DNA of 64,000 bases from Pseudomonadota bacterium. GTDB taxonomy: Bacteria; Pseudomonadota; Alphaproteobacteria; Sphingomonadales; Sphingomonadaceae. Shown one piece after another: positions 44,129 through 53,997 of this stretch. The first letter of the stretch is position 1, and each line of letters opens with the position of its first letter. A program made the position numbers and the translations under genes. Where the stretch lies: positions 620,001-684,000 of the forward strand of contig JAFAFE010000005.1 of NCBI GenBank assembly GCA_023423655.1, read 5' to 3'. The notes beneath the pieces are model-generated. The model was not told the origin of the DNA, ran no database searches, and saw nothing but the letters and a program-made list of their open reading frames with translations.

Positions 44129-46219
44129 TCAGTCGTCGAAGCGATCGAGCAAATATTTTGCTTTCTGGTGAGATGCGTCTTGACCCAAACTTATTTCGAC
44201 GAGACGTTCCCGACCCCGTAAGTAGCCAATATTATGTAAAATATCGTGCGTGATTTTTCCGGGGTTGGGATAGCACATTGTAAGCCCTTCCATGATGACA
44301 AGAAATTCTCGGTCCGATATGCGCTCTATTGCCGTATTAATGCCATCAATACCATGTATTGAACTCCATGATTGAATCAATCTATACAACCTAGGAAGTC
44401 TTACTAATTTATCCGCTGAGAGTGTTTGAAGTATACCACCTATTCTTACTTTCAACGAAAAAACGATATTCTTTGACATAAAGGCGAGTCCATCTTCACC
44501 TAACCACTCATCATCAACAAGCATATTCAACCAACTCAATGCGCCCCCATTGTCCATAAAATATTTCAGCTGTGAGCCGTTATTGCGGATTTCTTCGGCA
44601 TAACTGTTTAGAAATATTTCAACAGCGTTGTCTTGCTCAACCATGACGGGATGGTCCATCACATTCACAAGGGCGCCGATAATGTTCAACAATTGGTCGG
44701 GTGACAGCGCATCGTCAGTGTCCGGTTCCGATGTCATGAAGAAGGAATTGATCGTCCCGAAATCTCCGGAACGAATTGCATCGTAGACAAAGTGAGCAAA
44801 ACGCGACGCGGAAATATCTGCCGCAGCTATCAAAGCATGGTGATCCACATTTGATGTAAGGCTTTCGGGCTGATACCCAGAAAAATATAAACGATAGTGG
44901 TCGAAATTTCCCAGTCGCGAACTGTTCAGAAATTTCTTACCGTCGACGCCAGCCACATAAAAATGGCTTAGTCGCCCCACTTGATAGTCTGCGATTTGAG
45001 GCAGAATACGCCGTAGCATCCGCAATTCATTATCGTTATCGATGGTTACAGATTCTTTCTCGACAACTTCAAAAAATTTCCGGCTATCTGCTTCCTCTTG
45101 GGCCGTAGAATACTGCTTTGTCCCAAATTCGATTCCCGCTACCGACGCAACATAGTGTGCGACCCAATCATAATATTCGGGATTGCCATGTCGCAACAAT
45201 TGCAGAAACACATAGTCAGGTCCGTCCACTTTATCTTTCAGATAGGGCCAAGCAAACCGAATGGTATCAAGCACTTTGTTCAACATGCGTGGGGTAGTCA
45301 GATAACGGCTTCCCCAGTGATGGACCACGCGCGCCATACGGTCCCGACTATCGGCGTTCGGGCAATCTATAAACGTATCCAGTTCCTTGCGGAAAAGCTG
45401 GGTCATCGTGAAGCTGTGAACCGGCGGAACCTTGAGTTCCAGTTGAACGATTTTTTCCAGGAATTTCTTGCCATCGTCGATTTGCATGGCGCGGCTGATG
45501 GCTTCGGAAATAATGTGATTGTCATAACACAGCACATAGGTAACATTTTTGAAGTCGGCGACCGAGCGGACCAGCCGCAATATTTCCATGATTTCTTTGG
45601 GCTCCAACCGGTCAAGATCGTCGATAATGACGATGATGCGGCGGTTGAGCTTACCGAGGGCTGCATCGAGCGCGGCCTTTAGATCGACCAAGCTTTCAAC
45701 CAATTCCTCTTCCTCTATATCCGGCGCTTGGGATGCCTCCTCGATCCTTTTCAGCCCTTTGGCTGCCAAGGTCGCGCCGGGGATCATATCAAGATAAGCG
45801 ATCGCCTCTGCCGCATAACGAAGCGGTGCCACCCGCCGCCCGAAACTTTTCAGCTTGGCAACCGCATCTTTAACCGCGGTTAGGCTCTTTCGCGTACTGT
45901 CCCCATCCTCTGCTTGAATCCCGTCAATCTTGCGCCGCAAATCGTCGAACAAGCTGACGAGCAACGCGTCACGTTCGCCGACCAGCCACGGATTGAAATC
46001 GACAATGACAGGTTTTTTATCACCCTCCATCATTTCCCATTGGTGGCGGGCCAGATGCACGAGGCTGGACTTGCCGGAGCCCCACGCGCCCTCAATGCCG
46101 ACGACAAAGCCGTCAGCAAGCTCACGCGATACGGCGGCCATCGCGAGCCATGTCGCCATTTCGGAAAAGCCCAACGCATCATCGTCCGGCTTGGTAATTG
46201 GTCTATCCCCGTTTATCAC
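44129..46219 (-). CDS. KAP family P-loop NTPase
   Basis: In this 696-residue protein, the Walker A motif (GIEGAWGSGKSSLVHL) lies at 41-56 and the Walker B motif (RIIVIIDDLDRLEPKEI) at about 200. VDFNPWLVGERDALLVSLFDDL between them is the KAP signature. There is no clear membrane insertion in the NTPase domain, unlike many KAP proteins. The C-terminal 350 residues are helical with no known family. Base composition is visibly more AT-rich than the flanks, so it was probably acquired. KAP NTPases are linked to membrane signalling and, in several cases, to phage exclusion (PifA type), but its role here is open. Confidence 0.9.
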   Translation of the reverse strand: MINGDRPITKPDDDALGFSEMATWLAMAAVSRELADGFVVGIEGAWGSGKSSLVHLARHQWEMMEGDKKPVIVDFNPWLVGERDALLVSLFDDLRRKIDGIQAEDGDSTRKSLTAVKDAVAKLKSFGRRVAPLRYAAEAIAYLDMIPGATLAAKGLKRIEEASQAPDIEEEELVESLVDLKAALDAALGKLNRRIIVIIDDLDRLEPKEIMEILRLVRSVADFKNVTYVLCYDNHIISEAISRAMQIDDGKKFLEKIVQLELKVPPVHSFTMTQLFRKELDTFIDCPNADSRDRMARVVHHWGSRYLTTPRMLNKVLDTIRFAWPYLKDKVDGPDYVFLQLLRHGNPEYYDWVAHYVASVAGIEFGTKQYSTAQEEADSRKFFEVVEKESVTIDNDNELRMLRRILPQIADYQVGRLSHFYVAGVDGKKFLNSSRLGNFDHYRLYFSGYQPESLTSNVDHHALIAAADISASRFAHFVYDAIRSGDFGTINSFFMTSEPDTDDALSPDQLLNIIGALVNVMDHPVMVEQDNAVEIFLNSYAEEIRNNGSQLKYFMDNGGALSWLNMLVDDEWLGEDGLAFMSKNIVFSLKVRIGGILQTLSADKLVRLPRLYRLIQSWSSIHGIDGINTAIERISDREFLVIMEGLTMCYPNPGKITHDILHNIGYLRGRERLVEISLGQDASHQKAKYLLDRFDD

Positions 46220-46273
46220 CGGGTGATTTTAATCCAGCGTTCGACAAGCGCAAGGCGTTAAGATAGAGGTGCT

Positions 46274-47248
46274 TTACCCTCCCGAAATTTCCTCCAGCAC
46301 CCCGCGGCATGGCGCGAAGAAGGTTGTGCCGGTTTTGGCTTCGGAAAAGTCCAGCAGCCGGTCATATAAGCCTTCGGGCGCGCCGATGAACATACGTTCG
46401 AGCATTTTTTTGGTGACCCAGAGCTTGCCCGAATAGCCGATAAAATAGGTGCCATATTCGCCCGCGCCCGCGCTGCCGAACGGCATATTGTCGCGCAATA
46501 TGTCATGTTCAACGCCCGCATCATCGGTGATGGTGGCAAGGCTTTTGTGCGATTTCTGGCGCTTGGCGTCATCGTCAATTTCCACATTGTCGATTTTCGT
46601 GCGCCCGATAATCGCCTCTTGCGCCTCGGTGCTTTGCTTTTTCCAATTGGCCAGATTGTGGATATATTTTTGCACGACAATATAAGCGCCGCCCGCAAAA
46701 TCGGGGTCATCCTCGCGCGAGACTTGGGCGGATTTTTTAAGGTCGGGGCCGACCGGATTGGCCGTGCCGTCGACAAAGCCGAGCAGGTCGCGCGCGTCGA
46801 AATAGCGAAAACCCGTCACTTCATCGACGAGGTTCACCGCATCGCCCAGCGTGTCGAGCAGGATGCGTTCAAATTCGAAACAGAAATCATGCCGCTCGGC
46901 GCGGATATGGAAGAGCAGATCGCCCGGTGTCGAAGGCGCATCATGCGCCGCGCCCTTGATGGCGGCAAAAGGCTTCAGCTCCTTCGGCTTTTTGGGAAGC
47001 TTCAGCCGGTCCCAAAAATCGCTGCCGATGCCGACCACACAGGAAAGCCGCGCGTCCAGATCGCGGAAGGCGACATTTTTGACCAAGTCATCGATCTCGC
47101 CCAGCGTATCGCGCACCGTCGCCACCGCTTGGGGGCTATCCGGCACCGTCACCACCAGAAAAATCGCCGAGGCGGAAAGCGGCGCATCGACGCTCTGCGC
47201 ATCAATCGGCACCCGGTCCCACGCATGATCGCCGCTATTGTCCGCCAT
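46274..47248 (-). CDS. DyP-type heme peroxidase
   Basis: The start at 47248 (ADNSGDHAWDRVP) gives 324 residues, the usual size; the open frame continues upstream through a terminator region. The distal heme-pocket motif GFVDGTANP (with the catalytic Asp) and the RAERHDFCFEFE segment are present, and GTYFIGYSGKL with MLERMFIG is the typical C-terminal part. It oxidises dyes or other substrates with peroxide. A 16-base direct repeat at the start (TATTTATGGCGGACAT copied twice) moves a second ATG out of frame. The next gene downstream is the KAP NTPase. Confidence 0.9.
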   Translation of the reverse strand: MADNSGDHAWDRVPIDAQSVDAPLSASAIFLVVTVPDSPQAVATVRDTLGEIDDLVKNVAFRDLDARLSCVVGIGSDFWDRLKLPKKPKELKPFAAIKGAAHDAPSTPGDLLFHIRAERHDFCFEFERILLDTLGDAVNLVDEVTGFRYFDARDLLGFVDGTANPVGPDLKKSAQVSREDDPDFAGGAYIVVQKYIHNLANWKKQSTEAQEAIIGRTKIDNVEIDDDAKRQKSHKSLATITDDAGVEHDILRDNMPFGSAGAGEYGTYFIGYSGKLWVTKKMLERMFIGAPEGLYDRLLDFSEAKTGTTFFAPCRGVLEEISGG

Positions 47249-47354
47249 AAATAATGTCCGCCATAAATAGTCTCCCGCCGTAACGCGCGGATATTTAAGC
47301 CGGATTGCGCCGCCAAGACCAGCCCCCAAACGCGCGCGCCTCCACACACGCGCA

Positions 47355-47390
47355 TAAAAAAGGGCGGCACCGCGGCCGCCCTTTTCTGTT
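47355..47390 (-). terminator. Intrinsic terminator downstream of the TonB receptor gene
   Basis: Stem GGGCGGC (47362-47368) / GCCGCCC (47375-47381), with A-run on one side and T-run on the other. Confidence 0.85.
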
Positions 47391-47430
47391 TGCTCTGTCC
47401 TGATTGACGCTAGCGCCAATGCAGGGGTGA

Positions 47431-50403
47431 TTAAAACACCTTGGCTTTGACGCCGATGTAGAAGGCGCGGCCTTCTGCACTGATCGGGTATGCAGTGGCG
47501 CCCACGTCCGGCTTGCGGTCGAACAGGTTGTTGATGCCCGCATAAACGTCGAACCGGTCATCGACATTGACGTTGGCATAAAGGCGCTGGTTGAACTTGT
47601 TGCGATACCAGAAATAGCCGGGTTCGATATAATCGGGGTTGGCTTCTTGCGATTCACGGCTGACGCGGCGGGTCTTGGAGAACCAGTCAATGCCGTAATT
47701 CAGCGTGAGCGCGCCCTTGGTCCAGCCGATATCGAACGTACCGCTATATTTGGGAGCCGGATAGGCTGCCGAATACATTTCATTTTCCGGGTCCGCTCCA
47801 AGGCTCGGCACGAAGGAGAGCGACTTCAGATAGTTGCCCGCCAGACGCACATTGAACTTGCCCGCATTGTCGAACGGTTCAAAGCTGTAATTGACTGCAA
47901 CGTCCAGACCGGAGGTTTTGAACGAGGCGACATTCTGGGGGATCACGGTATAATCGTTGATATACCCCTTCGGCCCGCCACGCGAGATGAGCGAGCAATA
48001 GGCATTGTCGAGGGTCGGCTGGTCATAGCACAGGTCGACAATATCCTGGGCGGTCGAATATTGGATCGCCTTTTTCAAACGGATATCATACCAGTCCGCC
48101 GTAATCGACAGGCCGGGCGCGAAGCCGGGGCGCAGCACAACGCCTGCGGTCCAGGTTTTCGCGGTTTCCTCTTTCAGGTTGCGGTTGCCGCCGACCGTGC
48201 CGAGCAGGCTGCTATTGGCAGGCGAAGTTGGGTCGGTGGCCGGGTTGAACGTGGTCGGATCAATGCCGAGCGCGTTCAACGCCGTTGAACAATTGGCCTG
48301 ACGATATTCGGTACCTTCGCCCAGACGATCGACGCCGCACGGGTCGGTAATCCAGTCATAAGTGCCCGACGTTGCCGCGAACAATTCGGTAATGTTCGGC
48401 GCGCGGACGGCTTGCGAATAGGTGCCGCGGAACATGATGTCGCGGACCGGAGCCCAAGTGCCGTCCACTTTCCACGTGGTCGTGGTGCCGATGGTCGAAT
48501 AATCCGACAGACGCACCGCGCCGCCGACCGACAGGATATGCGCGAACGGCACATCCTTGAGGATGGGCAGGTTGATTTCGCCGAATATTTCCTTGACGTC
48601 GAAGCTGCCCTTTTCGGGAGCAGATTGCGAGCTGTCCATAATCCAGCCATTCTGGGTGAATTCGGACGGGATAGTGTGGCTGCTTTCCTTGCGATATTCC
48701 GCACCGACCGCAAAGCCGACCGGACCACCGGGCAGATTGAAGAAGGAGCCGGTATCGCCCGACAGCGAGGCCGAAACGACATGCTGGCGCACGCGCGCCC
48801 AGTCGCGATGGTCAACCGTGATGAAGTCCAAAGCTTCGCGGCTCGGCGTGCCATTGCCCAAAATGTTGAGCGGCACACATTCGCCCGGCTTGAACGTCAC
48901 CGGCGGGCCGTTGAATGTCGGCAGGCCGCCGTCATTATAGCCGTAAATATCGGTTTCGCCCGGCAGATTGATGCGGCAGGTGATATTGCCATTGGCATCC
49001 CGCACCGCGTCGATCGCCGCATAATAACGGTCGGTGACGCGCGCATTATAATCGGTCGCTTTTTGGGTCGACTGGCCGAAGACATAGGAAATGTCATATT
49101 TCAGGTTCGAGCCGATATCGCCGCGCGCGCCAACAACGGTTCGCCACAATTCGCGCTGCATTTCATATTGGCGCACGCCAAAGTCGAAATTGTCGCGGCT
49201 GAACAAGGCACCATTGGCACCCGCTGCCCCGAACCGTTCGATCAGATACGGGTTTCCGGGAAGCAATTCCGTGAAAAAATCATAGGAAGGCTGACCGAAA
49301 GTGTCGGCTTTCGAGCGCACATATTTGCCTTCTGCATAAAGTTCGAGCGCAGGGCTGACTTCATAGCGCGCCATGATGTTCGCGATATGGCGACGCGAAT
49401 AAGGCGTATAGTCGCCATAATAGATTTCGCGCGGGGTGTTGGTGCCGCCAATCGCAAGGCCACCGCCGCCGGGAAGCGCTATGCCATGGTCATAAACGCC
49501 GCCTTCACCGGTAAAGTCGGGCGAATAATCGAAATCAAGGTCGATCGCGCCGCCCATCCAGCTATCCGCCCAGGTGAGGTTGGTATAAAGGACGCGGTCG
49601 GGCACATTCGGATCATCCGGGAAATCCTGATTGTTGCGGATGAACGCATAGGAAGGCCCCGTGCGGCCATAATTCAGCCGCTGCGTCTGGCGGAAGCGGT
49701 CGCTTTCGTTAAATTCATAGGACAAGGTGATGTTACCGCGTCCATCGGCGAAATTTTTACCGAAGGTCGCCGCAATATAGCGCTCGCCCGCATCGCCGCG
49801 CTGCGAAATGCCATATTGGCCGCGCAGGTTCAGCCCTTCATAATCCTTCTTCATGATGAAGTTGACCACGCCCGAAACGCCGTCCGCACCGTAAATAGCC
49901 GACGCGCCGCCGGTCAGCACGTCAACACGCTCGACCAGATCGGTCGGGATGGTGTTGATATCGACCGCAGCATTGCCCGGAACACCGGCAACATGGCGAC
50001 GGCCATCGACCAGCACCAGGGTGCGGCTTGACCCGAGGTTACGCAGGTTGAGCGTGTTGACGCCGACCATCTGCGAACTCGACAGGTTGGTGCCTGCGAC
50101 GTTGATATTGGTGGTCGAGCCGAGCAGCGCCGGACTTTCGACAAGGAAGTCGGTGAGGTTCACATTACCCGTTTGCTGGATATTCTGTGCGCTCATAATC
50201 TGCACGGGGTTGGGCGACGACAATTCGGGACGCGCGATACGCGAGCCCGTTACGATGATCGCTTCTTCCTGTGCCGGCGCAGTGTCCGCGCTCGTGCTGT
50301 CCACTGTCTCCGTCACGTCCTGCGCAAAAGCAGGTGCGGAGACGAGCGCAAGGCCTAATACCGCACTCGCGCAGGTCGATTTGAACGCTGAAATTCTTGT
50401 CAC
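47431..50403 (-). CDS. TonB-dependent outer-membrane receptor
   Basis: The 990-residue protein has a signal peptide (FKSTCASAVLGLALVSAPAFAQ), a TonB box-like EEAIIVTGSRIARPE, a plug domain (SRTLVLVDGRRHVAGVPGNAAVDINTIPTDLVERVDVLTGGASAIYGADGVSGVVNFI) and a C-terminal 22-strand barrel ending in Phe. The plug motifs are the type of oligopeptide or sugar uptake receptors common in sphingomonads; the ligand is not visible. It is the first gene of a set followed by DyP. Confidence 0.95.
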   Translation of the reverse strand: MTRISAFKSTCASAVLGLALVSAPAFAQDVTETVDSTSADTAPAQEEAIIVTGSRIARPELSSPNPVQIMSAQNIQQTGNVNLTDFLVESPALLGSTTNINVAGTNLSSSQMVGVNTLNLRNLGSSRTLVLVDGRRHVAGVPGNAAVDINTIPTDLVERVDVLTGGASAIYGADGVSGVVNFIMKKDYEGLNLRGQYGISQRGDAGERYIAATFGKNFADGRGNITLSYEFNESDRFRQTQRLNYGRTGPSYAFIRNNQDFPDDPNVPDRVLYTNLTWADSWMGGAIDLDFDYSPDFTGEGGVYDHGIALPGGGGLAIGGTNTPREIYYGDYTPYSRRHIANIMARYEVSPALELYAEGKYVRSKADTFGQPSYDFFTELLPGNPYLIERFGAAGANGALFSRDNFDFGVRQYEMQRELWRTVVGARGDIGSNLKYDISYVFGQSTQKATDYNARVTDRYYAAIDAVRDANGNITCRINLPGETDIYGYNDGGLPTFNGPPVTFKPGECVPLNILGNGTPSREALDFITVDHRDWARVRQHVVSASLSGDTGSFFNLPGGPVGFAVGAEYRKESSHTIPSEFTQNGWIMDSSQSAPEKGSFDVKEIFGEINLPILKDVPFAHILSVGGAVRLSDYSTIGTTTTWKVDGTWAPVRDIMFRGTYSQAVRAPNITELFAATSGTYDWITDPCGVDRLGEGTEYRQANCSTALNALGIDPTTFNPATDPTSPANSSLLGTVGGNRNLKEETAKTWTAGVVLRPGFAPGLSITADWYDIRLKKAIQYSTAQDIVDLCYDQPTLDNAYCSLISRGGPKGYINDYTVIPQNVASFKTSGLDVAVNYSFEPFDNAGKFNVRLAGNYLKSLSFVPSLGADPENEMYSAAYPAPKYSGTFDIGWTKGALTLNYGIDWFSKTRRVSRESQEANPDYIEPGYFWYRNKFNQRLYANVNVDDRFDVYAGINNLFDRKPDVGATAYPISAEGRAFYIGVKAKVF

Positions 50404-50644
50404 GGTCTTATCATTCCTTTTATCGTTTAGACGTAAAAGGGCGTCAGGGGGAGGAGCGAAAATTGCCAGCCATGACGCCCCCTGTCATGCGGGTTCTTTA
50501 CAACCGTCATTATGTCCGTAAAGGAAAACAGCCTTTTTTTAGGAAATTTTCATCTCGCCGTGGCAATTATGTCACTACGGTTACAGGCAACTACCATATT
50601 AAAACTGGCGATGTAAAACGCTGCCCCTGCTTTGCGAACCAGTC

Positions 50645-52153
50645 TCAGACCCACGCCCAGCCGATCCGCGCCGCAAGGAAAATAGCGGCCATGATGATGC
50701 CGATGAAGAGGCTGCGGCGGTCCTTGATGGCAAAGGATACCGGGTCCCCGTCCACTTCCCCGCGCCGCGCCATCATCCAGATGCGGTTGAGCCAATAAAG
50801 CAGCGGCAAACATAATAGCCAGAGCAGGTCCGGCGCGGCATATTGCGCCACCGTCGCCGGATCATGTGCGAACAGCGCCAACACGAGAATCGACACCATC
50901 CCCGCCGACACACCCGATGTCATCACCACATCAAGGTCGCCGCCGACATAGCCGCGTCCGCTCAGCAAACGGTGCGATTCCACCGCATCGCGCATTTCGA
51001 TATAACGTTTGAGATAGGCAAGGCTGAGGAACAGGAAGACCGAAAATAACAAGAGCCAGAAGCTCAACGGCACAGCAATCGCCACGCTGCCAATCCAGAT
51101 GCGGATGGTATAAAGCGCCGCCAGAATAATCGCATCGCCCACCATCACCGCTTTCAGACGGAAAGAATAAGCGGTGGTAATCGCCATATAGACACCGAGC
51201 CAGAAAACGAGCGGCGCACCGCCTGTCACCCAGCCGCCGACTAGCCCCGCCACCGCTAACAGGACCGCCCCGACCACCGCCGCAGGCACGCTCACATCGC
51301 CATGCGCGATGGGGCGTTTCCATTTGGTGCGATGGGCGCGATCGGAATCGATGTCGAGCAGGTCGTTGATAAGATAGATGGACGAAGCGATGAGCGACAT
51401 GGCCACCGCCGCCAGTACCGACACCAGCAGCACGCGCGGATCGGTAAATTGCCCCGATGTAATGGCAGGCACCAGCACCAGCGCATTTTTCGCCCATTGG
51501 TGCGGGCGCATCGCTTTCAGGAAAGAGCGCGCAAAGGAACGACGCGGCGGACCCAGCTGCTCGACCTGCGGCGCTTCGCCCGACCGGGGCGGGATATAGC
51601 CCGCCGACCAGCCACGCCGCGCGGCGCGCCACAGGCTGGTATCGGCGCGGCTGTCGCCCGCATAATCGAACGCCTGTCCTTCCCCGATGCGGCGGCGGAT
51701 CATCGCCAGCTTGGCGCGCCCCTTGATATTGTCCCGCCCGCGCGTGGCGATAACCGCTTCATCAAGGCCCAAATGGCGCGCGATTCGGACAATATTGCGA
51801 TGGTGGCTGGCGCTCGCGAGAATGACCGGCCGCCCTTCGGCTTTGGCTTCGGCCATCAAGGCCAGCACCTCGTCACGATAGGGAAGATGTTCCGGTTCGA
51901 CCGGCGCGCGGCGCGCGGCCATGGTTTTGGCAACCGCGCGGCCCTTGAACAGCCATAAGAGCAGCAATAGCAACGGTCCCAGTCCCGCTTTGGCCAGCCG
52001 CACAAAGCTTTCGAGCGAAATATCCGCGCGGGTGAGCGTTCCGTCCACATCGACGAATAGCGGCACCGGAGGCTGAGACTGCTGAGACTGGGGCGACAGC
52101 GGAGAGCCCGTGCCGCTACTCTGTTGGGGTGCGATATTATCCTGTTGAGCCAT
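50645..52153 (-). CDS. HAD phosphatase-UbiA prenyltransferase fusion (decaprenyl-phosphate sugar synthase type)
   Basis: In this 502-residue protein, residues 32-200 form a HAD domain with the DxD nucleophile motif (PLFVDVDGTLTR), the SASHHRN segment and GDSRAD near its end. Residues 215-500 form a UbiA-type membrane prenyltransferase with eight helices and the NDLLDIDSDRAHRTKWKRPIA prenyl-binding motif. Both halves together match decaprenyl-phosphate 5-phosphoribose synthase with its phosphatase (Rv3806c/Rv3807c), which makes polyprenyl-P ribose. It is the third gene of a SMR-GT39-HAD/UbiA operon. Confidence 0.88.
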   Translation of the reverse strand: MAQQDNIAPQQSSGTGSPLSPQSQQSQPPVPLFVDVDGTLTRADISLESFVRLAKAGLGPLLLLLLWLFKGRAVAKTMAARRAPVEPEHLPYRDEVLALMAEAKAEGRPVILASASHHRNIVRIARHLGLDEAVIATRGRDNIKGRAKLAMIRRRIGEGQAFDYAGDSRADTSLWRAARRGWSAGYIPPRSGEAPQVEQLGPPRRSFARSFLKAMRPHQWAKNALVLVPAITSGQFTDPRVLLVSVLAAVAMSLIASSIYLINDLLDIDSDRAHRTKWKRPIAHGDVSVPAAVVGAVLLAVAGLVGGWVTGGAPLVFWLGVYMAITTAYSFRLKAVMVGDAIILAALYTIRIWIGSVAIAVPLSFWLLLFSVFLFLSLAYLKRYIEMRDAVESHRLLSGRGYVGGDLDVVMTSGVSAGMVSILVLALFAHDPATVAQYAAPDLLWLLCLPLLYWLNRIWMMARRGEVDGDPVSFAIKDRRSLFIGIIMAAIFLAARIGWAWV

Positions 52154-52158
52154 AATGG

Positions 52159-53457
52159 TCAGTTCCGCCCTTGGCCAGATCCTGCGCCAGATCCTGCGCC
52201 CGATAATGTTGCAAATCCGGCCCCCTTATGTGCGCGGCGCGCATCGAAACGCTGCCAGCCTTGCGCCAGCGCAGCGCCCGCCATCACGATCAGCAAGGGC
52301 ATCACCGGATCGCGGTAGCGCATGATGATATAGGCCGCGGCATGGATAAGCCAGAAGCCGGCAACCATTGCGGCGATGACCGTCTTGTCGGCACGCGCGA
52401 TGGTCCGTCCGGCAAAACCGGCACATGCGAACAGGAGTATGAACGCATATTGGACAATATCGAGCAGCCGGATGCTCGCGACCGCTTTGGACGCAGCGAA
52501 ATCGGCAGCGTCGGGCATATTCGGCTCCCAAAAATAGCCAAGCTTGGCAATCGCAAGTTTACCCGCCTCTACCGGATGGGCAGTAATCCATTCGCGCGCC
52601 GCCGCCTGTAACCTTTCGGCATTGCGGACTTCGCCCAAAGCCACGCGCGTTTCATTCCAGCCTGCGCCCAACGGCGTATCGGCAATGCTTATAAATTTGC
52701 CGGTCGCAGCCGGATTATTGCCGAGATAGAGGTTGAACGCACCATTGGTTGTCAGCACCGCTTTTCCAACCATCTGCTGCGTCGCATAAAGCCAGGGCGA
52801 CAGGATGAGTAGGGCGGCAAGGCTGAACAACAGCCCGCTTTTCAAGGCCAGCCCCGCATTTTTGCGATACCATAGCCACAAGAGCGCGACCGCTACGCCT
52901 GCGCATAGCAAAAGCGAAGAGCCGCCTACCAGCAATCCTGCGCCCCACAACAGCCCCGCAATCGCTGCATGGCGCATCGGCCTCTCCCCGCGCGCAATCG
53001 CGAGCGCCGCGAGCGTCATGCCCAACAGGAGCGGCGTCGACAGATTTTCCTTTGCCACCATCGTCGCATTCCAGATGGCCGTAAGCCACAGCGCATAAAC
53101 GCCCGCCGCCAGCCAACCAGCGCGCGGCGTGCCGGTCAGCGTCTCCCCCAGCCGCACCAGCAGCCAGACGGTGAGCGCACATAAAAACAAATTGACTGCC
53201 AACACCACGCCGACGCTTGTCCCGAAAAGTGCGAAAAAAGGTACAAGCAGCATCGGATAGCCTGCGCTGTAAAAAGCGTGCTGGCCGTAAATATCGGCCC
53301 ATTCCCCGCGCGCGACCCAGCCTTGCGCCATGGTGAAATAAGCAAGACCATCGCTTTCGAGCGGCTGGTCCAGCACCAGTATCGCCGCCACCCGCACGAT
53401 GAGCGCGAGCAGGATAAGGAGCGCCGTCACGCGCCCGCGAGGGGGCAAAAGCGTCAT
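52159..53457 (-). CDS. GT39/ArnT-like membrane glycosyltransferase
   Basis: The start at 53457 overlaps the SMR gene by 4 bases (ATGA), giving 432 residues. About 10-11 hydrophobic helices and the first-loop acidic motif (VLDQPLESDGLAYFTMAQGW) are typical of GT-C enzymes that use polyprenyl-phosphate sugars in the periplasm. EPNMPDAADF and IIMRYRDPVMPL lie in the expected later loops. The C-terminus carries a short Gly/Ser repeat coded by a duplicated CCAGATCCTGCG. It fits as the transferase of the lipid-linked sugar operon. Confidence 0.88.
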   Translation of the reverse strand: MTLLPPRGRVTALLILLALIVRVAAILVLDQPLESDGLAYFTMAQGWVARGEWADIYGQHAFYSAGYPMLLVPFFALFGTSVGVVLAVNLFLCALTVWLLVRLGETLTGTPRAGWLAAGVYALWLTAIWNATMVAKENLSTPLLLGMTLAALAIARGERPMRHAAIAGLLWGAGLLVGGSSLLLCAGVAVALLWLWYRKNAGLALKSGLLFSLAALLILSPWLYATQQMVGKAVLTTNGAFNLYLGNNPAATGKFISIADTPLGAGWNETRVALGEVRNAERLQAAAREWITAHPVEAGKLAIAKLGYFWEPNMPDAADFAASKAVASIRLLDIVQYAFILLFACAGFAGRTIARADKTVIAAMVAGFWLIHAAAYIIMRYRDPVMPLLIVMAGAALAQGWQRFDARRAHKGAGFATLSGAGSGAGSGQGRN

Positions 53458-53849
53458 GCCGACCGCGCCACCAGAACGCATCCGGCAGCGATCAGCAATG
53501 TGCCGATCAAACGCCCCGCGCTCAAATGTTCGCCCAGATATAAGCTGCCCGCCGCCATAGTCAGGATGAAACCCATGCCGACAAAAGGGTAAGCCAGCGA
53601 CAAAGGCGCGCGGCCCAGCACGAACAGCCATAACAGCGCCCCGAACCCGTAAAGCCCCAGCCCGACATATACCATCGGCGATTGGAGCAGCGCGCCCATT
53701 TCTCCGCCAAGGCCCGCGCCAGAAGCAGAGGCAGAGGCCGCCCCCGATGCGCCGCTTTTCGCCGCGCTTGTGCCGATTTTCAGCGCCAGTTGCGCAAGCG
53801 CGGACAGGCTGACACTTGCGACAATGAGCAGGAACAAACGGAATGTCAT
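53454..53849 (-). CDS. SMR/EamA-type small membrane transporter (ArnE/F-like)
   Basis: The 131-residue protein has four hydrophobic helices (2-22, 60-80, 85-105, 110-130), the size of an SMR protein, but no essential Glu at position 14. It carries an Ala/Ser/Gly stretch of about 30 residues (AASASASGAGLGGEMG) between helices 1 and 2. Together with the next two genes it probably acts as the lipid-linked sugar flippase, as proposed for Rv3789 and ArnE/F, rather than as a drug pump. Confidence 0.8.
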   Translation of the reverse strand: MTFRLFLLIVASVSLSALAQLALKIGTSAAKSGASGAASASASGAGLGGEMGALLQSPMVYVGLGLYGFGALLWLFVLGRAPLSLAYPFVGMGFILTMAAGSLYLGEHLSAGRLIGTLLIAAGCVLVARSA

Positions 53850-53899
53850 ATCGGCAAAGCTCCCATCCCGGCCATGCTGGTCCGGTTGCCCTTTGAAAA

Positions 53900-53935
53900 A
53901 AGAAAGAGGCGGACCGTATAGCCCGCCTCTCTTAA
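53900..53935 (-). terminator. Intrinsic terminator of the tailspike 2 gene
   Basis: Stem AGAGGCGG (53905-53912) / CCGCCTCT (53923-53930) with a 10-base loop. On the minus strand the hairpin is followed by the complement of GAAAAAAGAA. Confidence 0.85.
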
Positions 53936-53997
53936 TAAGTGATTAGGCAAAATATCGACCCGTTTTTTGCAAAACGGGCCAATATTTACGCACGGCC

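Noticed and set aside
48412..50031. 539-codon plus-strand frame opposite the TonB receptor
   Set aside because: The TonB receptor frame has signal peptide, plug and barrel motifs; the opposite frame has none and no ribosome site.
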